From NCBI GenBank assembly GCA_030538335.1, contig JAUNUE010000002.1:1-29064 (forward strand): a stretch of DNA of 29,064 nt, read 5' to 3'. The DNA is from Allobrachymonas sp. (GTDB lineage: Bacteria > Pseudomonadota > Gammaproteobacteria > Burkholderiales > Burkholderiaceae_C). Shown here piece by piece: positions 14,236 to 21,593 of this stretch. The position numbers were made by a program, and so were the translations under genes. Every line of letters begins with the position of its first letter. The stretch's first letter is position 1. A model generated the notes under the pieces. The model saw only the letters and a list, made by a program, of their open reading frames with translations. It was not told the DNA's origin and did not search any database.

Positions 14236-16668
14236 ATGCCTGCTCCTGCGCCATTCCTGATCCGGCACGGCAGCGGTGCAAGCCCATCCACACCGCCGCC
14301 TGCTCCTCCGCCCAGCCCCCGTTCGCTGGTGGCGCGTTTGCTGCGCCGTTTCGGGCATGACATGTTGATGCTGGCGGGCCTGGTCTTGCTGGCCGCATGG
14401 CTGCTGGCCCTGTTCAGCTACAACCCGGCAGATCCGGCCTGGAGCACCACCGGCAACCGCGGCGTGCCCAGCAACCTGTTGGGCGCAGCAGGTGCCTGGG
14501 CATCGGATATCAGCCTGTTTTTGCTGGGCAAAAGCGTGTGGGTGCTGGTGGCGGCCCTGGCCTGGGGCTGGCTGCGCCTGATGCGCCGTGCGCTGCGCCA
14601 TCGCCGTTTGGCAGCGTCGCCCGAAAACGAAGGCATCTTGCCCACGCCCTCTGTGCTCGTCGGCTGGTGGCAAAGCATACGCAGCAGTGTGGGCCTCTGG
14701 TGGTTGGCCTTGCTGGTGCTGATGGTGGCAAGCTGCACGCTGGAGTGGAGCCGGTTTTATACCGGTGCGACAGATTTGCCGGGCGGTGCGGGCGGCATGC
14801 TGGGTGCCTCGCTGGGCCGTGCCGCTTTTGAGCACCTGGGCTTTACCGGCTCGGGCGTGGCGGCCATTGTGTTGCTGATGTTCAGCCTGGCGTGGGTGTT
14901 CCGTTTTTCGTGGCTGGGTCTGGCCGAAGCGATTGGCCGTGTGGTCGATGGCGGGTTCCACGTAGCAAAAGAGCGCCGCGAAGTGGCACGCGATATGGCT
15001 GCAGGGCAAGAAGCCGCGCGCCAGCGCGATGCCGAAGTGCAGCACGAACTGGAGCAACTGCAAGAGCACCCGGTAGCGCCTTTGGTGGTAGAGACCCCGC
15101 CGCCCAAAGCCGCCGCGGCTGCCGCGCCCAGCGTGCGCGTGGTCAAGGAGCGCCAGCACGAGCTGTTCCAGGACCTCAATGCGCCGCCTTTGCCGCAGGT
15201 GCATCTGCTCGATGAAGTTCCCGCCCACCAGGAAACGATCAGCCACGAAACGCTGGAAATGACCAGCCGCCTGATCGAAAAAAAACTCAAGGACTTTGGT
15301 GTGCAGGTGCGCGTGGTGGCTGCCATGCCGGGCCCCGTGATCACGCGCTACGAGATTGAACCCGATACGGGCGTGAAGGGCTCGCAAATCGTCAATCTGG
15401 CGAAAGATCTGGCGCGTTCGTTGAGCCTGGTTTCGATCCGCGTGATCGAAACCATCCCCGGCAAGAACCTGATGGCGCTGGAGCTGCCCAATGCGCGCCG
15501 CCAGACCATTCACCTGAGCGAGGTGCTCGGCTCCACTGCTTACCACCAGGCCAAATCGCTGCTGACCATCGGCTTGGGTAAAGACATTGTCGGCATGCCG
15601 GTGGTGGCTGACCTCGCACGTATGCCGCACGTGCTGGTGGCAGGCACCACGGGTTCGGGCAAATCGGTGGGCATCAATGCCATGATTTTGAGCCTGCTCT
15701 ACAAGGCCACGGCTGACGAGGTGCGGTTGCTGATGATTGACCCGAAGATGCTCGAAATGAGCGTGTACGAAGGCATTCCGCACCTGATTGCGCCGGTGGT
15801 GACCGATATGCGCCAGGCCGCGCATGGCCTGAACTGGTGCGTGGGCGAGATGGAGCGCCGCTACAAGCTGATGAGCAAACTCGGCGTGCGCAATCTGGCG
15901 GGCTACAACGCCCGCATCGAAGAAGCGCGCGCCCGGGGCGAGTTGATCGGCAACCCTTTCAGCCTCACGCCCGATGAACCCGAACCGCTGCAACGCCTGC
16001 CGCATCTGGTGATTGTGATCGACGAGTTGGCCGACCTGATGATGGTGGTGGGCAAGAAGATCGAGGAATTGATTGCCCGCCTCGCACAAAAGGCACGAGC
16101 AGCAGGCATCCACCTGATTCTCGCCACCCAACGCCCGAGCGTGGACGTGATCACCGGGCTGATCAAGGCCAACATCCCCACGCGCATCGCCTTTCAGGTA
16201 TCCAGCAAGATCGACAGCCGCACCATCCTCGACCAGATGGGCGCCGAAAGTCTGCTGGGGCTGGGCGACATGCTCTACCTGCCCGCCGGCCACGGCTTGC
16301 CGACGCGCGTGCACGGTGCTTTCGTCAGCGACGACGAGGTGCACCGTGTGGTCTCGTTCCTGAAAGAACAGGGTGAAGCCAATTACATCGAAGGCGTGTT
16401 GGAAGGCGGCACGGTGGATGGCGAAGAAGGCAGCTACGGGGGCGAAAGCGGTGCAGGCGGCGGCGAAAAAGACCCGATGTACGACCAGGCGGTAGAGGTG
16501 GTGATGAAAAACCGCAAGGCCAGCATCTCGCTGGTGCAGCGCCATTTGCGCATCGGCTACCAGCGCTCGGCGCGTCTGCTCGAAGACATGGAAAACGCCG
16601 GTCTGGTCAGCAGCATGGGTAACAACGGGCAGCGCGAAATTCTGGTACCCGCGCGGCAAGATGACTGA
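14236..16668 (+). CDS. ftsK: DNA translocase FtsK
   Basis: Septum-located motor that pumps chromosome DNA and activates dif recombination. It has 810 residues from the ATG at 14236. A Pro-rich start is followed by about four membrane helices in residues 40-230, a short charged linker (about 240-330, much shorter than in Escherichia coli), then the alpha-beta motor: Walker A GTTGSGKS at 470-477 and Walker B LVIVIDELADL with D596-E597. The C-terminal gamma domain (about 746-803), with ISLVQRHLRIGYQRSARLLE, is the KOPS-reading winged helix. A longer start at 14209 (non-ATG) would add nine residues; no Shine-Dalgarno separates them. A large open frame on the opposite strand is a shadow. FtsK then lolA is the usual order in betaproteobacteria. 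Confidence 0.96.
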   Translation: MPAPAPFLIRHGSGASPSTPPPAPPPSPRSLVARLLRRFGHDMLMLAGLVLLAAWLLALFSYNPADPAWSTTGNRGVPSNLLGAAGAWASDISLFLLGKSVWVLVAALAWGWLRLMRRALRHRRLAASPENEGILPTPSVLVGWWQSIRSSVGLWWLALLVLMVASCTLEWSRFYTGATDLPGGAGGMLGASLGRAAFEHLGFTGSGVAAIVLLMFSLAWVFRFSWLGLAEAIGRVVDGGFHVAKERREVARDMAAGQEAARQRDAEVQHELEQLQEHPVAPLVVETPPPKAAAAAAPSVRVVKERQHELFQDLNAPPLPQVHLLDEVPAHQETISHETLEMTSRLIEKKLKDFGVQVRVVAAMPGPVITRYEIEPDTGVKGSQIVNLAKDLARSLSLVSIRVIETIPGKNLMALELPNARRQTIHLSEVLGSTAYHQAKSLLTIGLGKDIVGMPVVADLARMPHVLVAGTTGSGKSVGINAMILSLLYKATADEVRLLMIDPKMLEMSVYEGIPHLIAPVVTDMRQAAHGLNWCVGEMERRYKLMSKLGVRNLAGYNARIEEARARGELIGNPFSLTPDEPEPLQRLPHLVIVIDELADLMMVVGKKIEELIARLAQKARAAGIHLILATQRPSVDVITGLIKANIPTRIAFQVSSKIDSRTILDQMGAESLLGLGDMLYLPAGHGLPTRVHGAFVSDDEVHRVVSFLKEQGEANYIEGVLEGGTVDGEEGSYGGESGAGGGEKDPMYDQAVEVVMKNRKASISLVQRHLRIGYQRSARLLEDMENAGLVSSMGNNGQREILVPARQDD

Positions 16669-16698
16669 CAACGCTTGGTTGCGTTGCTTGCATTTTCC
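16669..16698 (+). terminator. Weak hairpin just after ftsK
   Basis: CAACGC (16669-16674) and GCGTTG (16681-16686) form a 6-bp stem directly after the ftsK stop codon, followed by a short TTTT a few bases later (CTTGCATTTTCC). It is at best a weak intrinsic terminator, because the T-run is interrupted and displaced. Confidence 0.35.
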
Positions 16699-16741
16699 CA
16701 CCCTGTGTGCCGGAACTTATGCCTTGTAATGGTGCTCTATA

Positions 16742-16927
16742 AGAGCCTGTTTACGATTTTTCTGCAGGATGCGCACAAGAGCCAAAAGTGAGTGTGTCAT
16801 TGCGAGGAGCGCAAGGCGCGACGTGGCAATCTCGTTGCTGCCTTGCCGTGAAACAGGCAGATTGCCGCGCTGCCTGCGGCGGCTCGCAATGACGTAACGC
16901 CTGGCGCGGAAATCGCAAACAGGTTCT
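16742..16927. repeat. Nested inverted-repeat element between ftsK and lolA
   Basis: Outer 19-base arms at 16742-16760 and 16909-16927 match as inverted repeats at 16 of 19 positions (AGAGCCTGTTTACGATTTT against the reverse complement of the right arm). Inside, GTCATTGCGAG (16796-16806) and CTCGCAATGAC (16883-16893) form perfect 11-bp arms, and GGCAATCT (16825-16832) pairs with AGATTGCC (16859-16866). The inner part resembles a dispersed repeat seen in many bacterial chromosomes. The whole 186 bp has the build of a small non-coding mobile element; clear flanking target duplications are not visible. Confidence 0.6.
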
Positions 16928-16954
16928 AAAGTTTTTGAAAGGAGAAATCCACTG

Positions 16955-17611
16955 ATGTTTTCTATTTCTTCCCCTGCTGTTCTCGCCAAGCGCCTCACCC
17001 AGGGCGCAGCACTCGCCACGTTTGCCGTGGCTGGCATGGCCCATGCCGATGGCTTGGCTACGCTCGACCAGTACCTGAAAAGCACCAAATCGGGCGTGGC
17101 GAGCTTTACGCAAACGGTGACCAACACCAACAAGCCCGGCGCGGCCAAAACCAGCCACGGGCAGTTTGCCTTCAAGCGGCCCCAGCAACAATTCCGCTTT
17201 GATTACACCAAGCCGTTTTCGCAAACCATTGTGGCCGACGGCAAAACCCTGTGGATGTACGACGCCGACCTGAACCAGGTCACGCAGCGTTCGCAATCGG
17301 CTGCCCTGAGTACCACACCCGCCGCGCTGGTGGCATCCAGCAACAATATCCAGGCTTTGAAAAAGCAATTCAAGCTGGAAAATGCACCGGCCAAAGACAC
17401 GCTGGAGTGGGTAAAGGCGGTTCCGCTCAAGGCCGACACGCAAATCAAGGACGTGATGATCGGCTTTGATGGCAAGCAGTTGCGCCGCCTCGAAATTCTC
17501 GACAGCTTTGGCCAGCGCTCGGTCATGGAGTTTGGCCCGTTTGCTGCGGTCAGCGCCAAAACCAGCTTCCGCTTCAAAGCCCCGGCGGGTGCGGATATCA
17601 TCCGCAACTAA
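16955..17611 (+). CDS. lolA: Outer-membrane lipoprotein carrier LolA
   Basis: Periplasmic chaperone that carries lipoproteins from LolCDE to the outer membrane. It has 218 residues including a signal peptide of about 31 (cut after AHA, before DGLATL). The mature part shows LDQYLKSTKSGVASFTQTV, then the GQFAFKRPQQQFRFDYTKPF segment and DADLNQVTQR, all typical of the LolA half-barrel. AAAGGAGAAAT gives a strong ribosome site before the ATG. It follows ftsK, with a 286-bp gap filled largely by a repeat element, which may make expression independent of ftsK. I do not see its partner LolB in the window. Confidence 0.94.
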   Translation: MFSISSPAVLAKRLTQGAALATFAVAGMAHADGLATLDQYLKSTKSGVASFTQTVTNTNKPGAAKTSHGQFAFKRPQQQFRFDYTKPFSQTIVADGKTLWMYDADLNQVTQRSQSAALSTTPAALVASSNNIQALKKQFKLENAPAKDTLEWVKAVPLKADTQIKDVMIGFDGKQLRRLEILDSFGQRSVMEFGPFAAVSAKTSFRFKAPAGADIIRN

Positions 17612-17631
17612 AATCGGCAGGCACTTCTCTC

Positions 17632-17657
17632 AACGGCGGCGGTATTGCCGCCGTTTT
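17632..17657 (+). terminator. Intrinsic terminator after lolA
   Basis: AACGGCGGC (17632-17640) and GCCGCCGTT (17647-17655) form a perfect 9-bp GC-rich stem with a 6-base loop, 20 bp after the lolA stop codon. The T-run is only four bases (17654-17657), so termination may be partial. Confidence 0.55.
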
Positions 17658-17700
17658 GCGTGGTGGTTTGTGCAATTCATTTTCCAGAAGATCAGTCACC

Positions 17701-18075
17701 ATGCAAAACGACAAAGGCTATATCAAGAACGGCACCTTGTGGAACGCCACGCGCAATTCGCTTGATGGCTTTGCAGAACTCGTCAAGGAATCTGCCGCAC
17801 GGCGCGAAATGGCCGTGATTGTGGCCTGCGCTTTGGTGTTTGGCATCATGCCGGGTACGCACACGCTGTTGTTGCTGGTGCTGTCGCTGATTTTGCTGGC
17901 GGTGGAGGCCTTGAATACCGCCATCGAAACCATTTGCGATCTGGTGATGCCAGACCTGCACCCCGCGATCAAAAAAGCCAAAGACTTTGGCTCGGTCGCC
18001 ATTTTTATCGTGAGCAGCGCCATGACGCTGGTATTTGTGCTGGTTGTCATGGAGGCGTTAAAGAAGTTTGCCTGA
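17701..18075 (+). CDS. dgkA: Diacylglycerol kinase
   Basis: Small trimeric inner-membrane kinase that returns diacylglycerol to phosphatidate. It has 124 residues and about three transmembrane helices (36-52, 54-72, 98-117). The catalytic set is visible: E69-A-L-N72-T-A-I-E76 and D80, then K94-D95 in KKAKDFGSVA, at the same numbering as the Escherichia coli enzyme. The ATG at 17701 is chosen because family homology starts at once; a longer frame from 17656 reads through the lolA terminator. Psd, another phospholipid gene, follows 98 bp later on the same strand, so the pair fits lipid metabolism although a terminator-like hairpin separates them. Confidence 0.95.
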   Translation: MQNDKGYIKNGTLWNATRNSLDGFAELVKESAARREMAVIVACALVFGIMPGTHTLLLLVLSLILLAVEALNTAIETICDLVMPDLHPAIKKAKDFGSVAIFIVSSAMTLVFVLVVMEALKKFA

Positions 18076-18120
18076 AAGACTCTGGCTGCGCTGCATATGT
18101 CACAATGTAATCCAACAAAC

Positions 18121-18145
18121 AAGGCCACCTCAGTGGCTTTTGTTG
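18121..18145 (+). terminator. Intrinsic terminator between dgkA and psd
   Basis: AAGGCCAC (18121-18128) and GTGGCTTTT (18133-18141) form an 8-bp stem (one G-U) around CTCA, followed by TTTTGTTG. It lies 45 bp after the dgkA stop codon and 29 bp before the psd ATG, so psd transcription must either read through or start close by. Confidence 0.55.
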
Positions 18146-18173
18146 ATTGAGACCCCTGATTCTTGAATTCCGT

Positions 18174-18821
18174 ATGGCGACACGTTCTTATCCCCACCCC
18201 ATCCTGGCCCGTGAAGGTTGGCCCTTCATTGCCATTGCGCTGGTGCTGGCTGTGGGCATGCATGGCTGGCTGGGTTTCTGGCTGGCACTGCCGTTCTGGC
18301 TGGTGCTGGTGTTTGTGGTGCAGTTTTTCCGCGACCCTGCGCGTGAAGTGCCCATGCAGCCGGGCACGGTGTTGAGTCCTGCCGATGGCCGCATCGTCAA
18401 GGTTGAAGCGGTGCGCGACCCCTACGCCAACCGCGATGCATTGCTGATCAGCGTGTTCATGAACGTGTTCAACGTGCACAGCAACCGTGCCGCGGTGGAT
18501 GGCACGGTCAAGCAGGTTACGTACTTTCCGGGCAGCTTTGTCAATGCCGATCTCGATAAAGCATCGACAGAAAACGAGCGCAACGCGGTCGTGATCGACA
18601 GCCACGGCACCACCGTGACGCTGGTGCAGGTGGCGGGCCTGATCGCGCGCCGCATCCTGTGTTACGTCAAGCCCGGTGATGTGCTGGAACGCGGCCAGCG
18701 CTATGGCTTCATCCGTTTCGGCTCGCGCGTGGATGTGTACTTGCCTGCAGATGCGCAAGCCAAAGTGGCGCCGGGCGACAAGGTATACGCAACGACAACG
18801 GTGTTGGCGCAGTTGCCCTAA
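18174..18821 (+). CDS. psd: Phosphatidylserine decarboxylase proenzyme
   Basis: Makes phosphatidylethanolamine from phosphatidylserine at the membrane. It has 215 residues, the short (archaeal-type, PSD-A) form found in many betaproteobacteria. A hydrophobic N-terminus (about 17-51) anchors the chain; SPADGRIVKVE (68-78) holds D71 and VHSNR (101-105) holds H102 of the self-cleavage triad. RFGSRVD (181-187) contains the G183-S184 processing site, where Ser becomes the pyruvoyl group. The ATG at 18174 is chosen from homology; no Shine-Dalgarno is visible. The 3' end overlaps the convergent mutarotase gene by 4 bp. PssA, which makes its substrate, is not in the window. Confidence 0.94.
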   Translation: MATRSYPHPILAREGWPFIAIALVLAVGMHGWLGFWLALPFWLVLVFVVQFFRDPAREVPMQPGTVLSPADGRIVKVEAVRDPYANRDALLISVFMNVFNVHSNRAAVDGTVKQVTYFPGSFVNADLDKASTENERNAVVIDSHGTTVTLVQVAGLIARRILCYVKPGDVLERGQRYGFIRFGSRVDVYLPADAQAKVAPGDKVYATTTVLAQLP

Positions 18822-19684
18822 TTGACCTGAAACGACTGCCAGCCTTGCCAGATGGCTCCGGGTTCCAGCACCACGGGGTCGTCAATCTGCGCCGCCTCAA
18901 TGCAGACAAACTGTCGGTAAGCATCTGCAGGCAGATCGGCCAATTGGGCGCACAGGGCAGCGTCCGGGTTCCACACCACCGTTTGTTGCAAGCTCGCTGA
19001 TTGGCGCAGTTGCAAGGGTGGGAGGTTGTTGGCAAGCGTAGCTGCAAAAGCCGGATACACCCGATCCACTTCGCCAGCAAAGCGGATCGGGCCATGTTGT
19101 ACGGGGTGGCTGGGATCAGCGTCAGGCACGGCATCCCAGTACTGCAATCCGTCAGCGCCGGTGATCTGTGTGTCGCTGATGGCACGGGTCGTGAAATAGC
19201 CATGCAAGGCCGTGGTGAAGGGCAGGGCGGTGTTGCCGGTATTGCGCACTTCCAGCGTTACGGTCAGCGCGTGGTTTGCCAGCTGCACATGCAGGTTTGT
19301 CTCGAAGGCATGCGGCCACAGCGCTTGCCCTTGTGCATCGTGCAGCAGGTGATGCGGCACGTCGCTGTGCTGCAGGCGCAGGGTGACGCTGTCGTTTGCG
19401 TGTTGCACCACCTTCCACGGCAAGAGGCGGGCAAAGCCGTGTTTGACCAAAGGGCCGCGCCGGTTGAACTGCGGCCAGCAGACCGGGATGCCGCCACGGA
19501 TGGCGCAGGTGCCTTGTGCCACGGCGTTCCAGTCGATACATGGGCTGAGGTAGAGCCGTTCCGTACCGTCCGCCGTGCGCCACGACAACACCTGCGCACC
19601 GTGCAACGATACAGTGGCGCTGCTGCCTTCAGGTGTGTGCAGTTGGCATACTGGCCAGTTGGCAGGACATTGGGCAGGGTGCAT
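18818..19684 (-). CDS. D-hexose-6-phosphate mutarotase (aldose 1-epimerase family)
   Basis: Interconverts alpha and beta anomers of hexose 6-phosphates, as shown for related YeaD/YMR099c-type proteins. It has 288 residues of beta-sandwich type. RGGIPVCWPQF (63-73) and KHGFARLLPW (81-90), with H82 as the likely general acid, are diagnostic; E274 in VVLEPGAIWQGW near the C-terminus is the likely catalytic base. The stop codon overlaps the psd stop by 4 bp in a tail-to-tail arrangement with no terminator between. Upstream are 238 bp with REP-like repeats, then hisA on the same strand. No sugar-metabolism operon surrounds it, so it is probably a single gene. Confidence 0.9.
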   Translation of the reverse strand: MHPAQCPANWPVCQLHTPEGSSATVSLHGAQVLSWRTADGTERLYLSPCIDWNAVAQGTCAIRGGIPVCWPQFNRRGPLVKHGFARLLPWKVVQHANDSVTLRLQHSDVPHHLLHDAQGQALWPHAFETNLHVQLANHALTVTLEVRNTGNTALPFTTALHGYFTTRAISDTQITGADGLQYWDAVPDADPSHPVQHGPIRFAGEVDRVYPAFAATLANNLPPLQLRQSASLQQTVVWNPDAALCAQLADLPADAYRQFVCIEAAQIDDPVVLEPGAIWQGWQSFQVN

Positions 19685-19784
19685 GTTTATGCAAAAGCGG
19701 TCATCAAAAAACAGATAAAAGATGAAACGCTGAAAAGTGATGGTTGTTGCAGCGGGCTATTGAACAAAAAACCGTTTGTGCTGA

Positions 19785-19849
19785 GACCTGTCCTGAGCCA
19801 AGTCGAAGGGTATCGAAGCACGGCCCTTCGATACCTCAGGGAGAACGGC
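19785..19849. repeat. REP-like element, copy 2, with long hairpin
   Basis: Arms GGTATCGAAG (19809-19818) and CTTCGATACC (19826-19835) form a perfect 10-bp stem around a 7-base loop, and CCTGAG (19792-19797) pairs with CTCAGG (19835-19840) outside it. The CCTGAG...CGAAGGG core matches copy 1 at 11694-11722. It lies in the hisA/mutarotase gap. Confidence 0.6.
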
Positions 19850-19879
19850 ATTGTTAACCCGTGGATGAACTCTAGCCTT

Positions 19880-19898
19880 CTCTGCGAACCTCTGCGTT
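19880..19898. repeat. Short CGCAGAGG-type repeat near the hisA 3' end
   Basis: TCTCTGCGAACCTCTGCGT, a short tandem of CTCTGCG units, is related to the long arms of the inverted repeat at 20696-20919. It lies 24 bp beyond the hisA stop codon, so hisA is bracketed on both sides by the same repeat family. Confidence 0.5.
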
Positions 19899-19922
19899 GA
19901 ATCCCCTGTTCGCAGCCCGGAA

Positions 19923-20672
19923 TCAGGCGCTTTCCCCGCTCAACGCATCAGCGCGTTCCTGCGCCTGGGCAAAATCCAGGTCGCCGCTGTAGATGGCGCG
20001 GCCGCAGATGACGCCTTGCACGCCTTCGTGGGTTACGGCGCAGAGTTTTTCAATATCTTCCATATTGCTCAGGCCGCCCGATGCAATCACGGGGATGGTG
20101 CTGGCCTGGGCGAGTTTGACGGTGGCGTCGATGTTGATGCCTGTCAACATGCCGTCGCGGCCAATGTCGGTGTAGATGATGCTTTCCACACCCAGGTCTT
20201 CGTATTTTTTGGCCAGCACGCATACCTCGTGGTTGGTGGTTTTGCTCCAGCCGTCGGTGGCTACCTTGCCGTCTTTGGCGTCCAGCCCAACGATCACGTG
20301 GCCGCCAAAGGCGCTGCAGGCATCGGCCAGAAAGCCGGGGGTTTTGACGGCCGCCGTGCCGATGATGACGTAGCGCAGACCGGCGTCGATGTACTGCTCG
20401 ATGGTGTCAAGGTCGCGGATGCCGCCGCCCAGTTGCACCGGGATTTCGCCGTCCAGTTCCTGCAAAATTTCTTTGACCACACCCAGATTTTTGGGCTTGC
20501 CGGCAAAAGCGCCGTTCAGGTCTACCAGGTGCAGGCGGCGCGCGCCCTGGTCGAGCCAGTGCAGGGCCTGCTCCACCGGGTCGGTGTTGAAGGTGGTGAC
20601 TTTGCTCATGTCGCCTTGTTGCAGGCGCACGGCGTGGCCGTCTTTGAGGTCGATGGCGGGAATCAGCAGCAT
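19923..20672 (-). CDS. hisA: ProFAR isomerase HisA
   Basis: Fourth step of histidine synthesis: opens the ribose ring of ProFAR (Amadori rearrangement) in a TIM barrel. It has 249 residues. MLLIPAIDLKDGHAVRL starts with the general base D8; GGGIRD (about 78-83) is the first phosphate loop, YTDIGRDGML holds the second catalytic Asp, and VIASGGLSN is the second phosphate site. It should be translated from the same mRNA as hisH, but 255 bp with a 40-bp inverted repeat separate the two. No Shine-Dalgarno is visible before the ATG. HisF and hisI, which normally follow in Burkholderiales, are absent here; repeats and the mutarotase gene come next. Confidence 0.97.
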   Translation of the reverse strand: MLLIPAIDLKDGHAVRLQQGDMSKVTTFNTDPVEQALHWLDQGARRLHLVDLNGAFAGKPKNLGVVKEILQELDGEIPVQLGGGIRDLDTIEQYIDAGLRYVIIGTAAVKTPGFLADACSAFGGHVIVGLDAKDGKVATDGWSKTTNHEVCVLAKKYEDLGVESIIYTDIGRDGMLTGINIDATVKLAQASTIPVIASGGLSNMEDIEKLCAVTHEGVQGVICGRAIYSGDLDFAQAQERADALSGESA

Positions 20673-20695
20673 GGTGGTTTAAGAAGCAAAAACAT

Positions 20696-20919
20696 CCGGA
20701 CGCAGAGGACGCAAAGGTTACGCAGAGGTCGCAGAAGAGTCAAAAATCAGTCTGGTGGAATGTTGAAGTATCAGGTAAAAAAATGGCAAAAATCAAGCAG
20801 CATGCGTGAACGTAGAGAAACTTGTCATCAAGGAAAACATCGCTTAAAACCAGAACAATCGAACATTTTTATGGTTCTTTCTGCGTCCTCTGCGTAACCT
20901 TTGCGTCCTCTGCGTCCGG
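20696..20919. repeat. 40-bp inverted repeat around an AT-rich core, between hisH and hisA
   Basis: Left arm 20696-20735 and right arm 20880-20919 are reverse complements at 39 of 40 positions; each is built of ACGCAGAGG / ACGCAAAGG units. The 144-bp core is about 36 percent GC by hand count, far below the flanking genes. The right arm starts 8 bp after the hisH stop codon. In the mRNA the arms would form a very long hairpin. No open frame in the core looks like a gene. The unit type is a dispersed intergenic repeat known from many genomes; a paired copy inside an operon is unusual. Confidence 0.85.
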
Positions 20920-20927
20920 TTCCCGTA

Positions 20928-21584
20928 TCAGGGCTTCCAGTGCAAAAAGTTGCGGTACAGGTGCAGGCCGGCATCGGCGCTTTTTTCGGGGTGAAACTGG
21001 GTGGCAAAAATATTGTCACGTGCAATGGCTGCCGTAAAGCGCCCGCCGTAATCGGCCTCACCCACCGTATGTGCCGGGTTGGCAGGTGCTGCATGGTAGC
21101 TGTGCAAAAAGTAAAACCAGCTTTGGTTCGCAATGCCTGTCCATACCGGGTGCGGTTGGGTGATGAAGACCTGGTTCCAGCCCATTTGCGGCACTTTATA
21201 GCGGCTGCCATCGGGTTGCAAACGGCCTTGCAGGTCAAAACGTTTGACGGCACCGGCAACCAGGCCCAGTGCGGGCGTGTTGGCTTCTTCGCTGTAGTCC
21301 AGCAGCATTTGCATGCCTACACACACGCCGATAAAGGGCTTGTTTTGGGAGGCGGCCAGCAGCGCCTCTTGCATGCCGCTGTCGCGCAGGTGCTGCATGC
21401 AGTCGCGCATGGCACCCTGGCCGGGCAGCACGATGCGTTCTGCGCCTTCAATGTCTTCGGGTGTATGGGCGATGACCACATCCCACTGGCCTTGTGCGGC
21501 GTGCAGTACCGCCTGCGCAACCGAGCGCAGGTTGCCCATTTCGTAGTCGACGACAGCGACAACCGGCTTGCCCATCTGCTGCAT
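20928..21584 (-). CDS. hisH: Imidazole glycerol phosphate synthase, glutaminase subunit HisH
   Basis: Supplies ammonia from glutamine to HisF in histidine synthesis. It has 218 residues. The triad-type class I amidotransferase nucleophile C88 lies in PFIGVCVGMQML; the oxyanion strand is IVLPGQGAM (51-59), and the His-Glu pair is in ATQFHPEKS near the C-terminus. The ATG at 21584 begins 9 bp after the hisB stop codon, so they are in one operon. A second possible start is Met4 (MGKPVVAVVDYEMGN). Its obligate partner hisF is not in the window and must be elsewhere in the genome. Confidence 0.97.
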   Translation of the reverse strand: MQQMGKPVVAVVDYEMGNLRSVAQAVLHAAQGQWDVVIAHTPEDIEGAERIVLPGQGAMRDCMQHLRDSGMQEALLAASQNKPFIGVCVGMQMLLDYSEEANTPALGLVAGAVKRFDLQGRLQPDGSRYKVPQMGWNQVFITQPHPVWTGIANQSWFYFLHSYHAAPANPAHTVGEADYGGRFTAAIARDNIFATQFHPEKSADAGLHLYRNFLHWKP

Positions 21585-21593
21585 GGAAAGTAG

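Noticed and set aside
14215..16701. Minus-strand open frame of 828 codons opposite ftsK
   Set aside because: Its product is rich in His, Gln, Arg and Ala with no recognisable domain, and it mirrors the third-position GC bias of ftsK. The plus strand codes for an unmistakable FtsK.
20736..20879. Small gene in the AT-rich core of the hisH-hisA inverted repeat
   Set aside because: No frame with a start, ribosome site and reasonable length; open frames here run on into antisense hisH.
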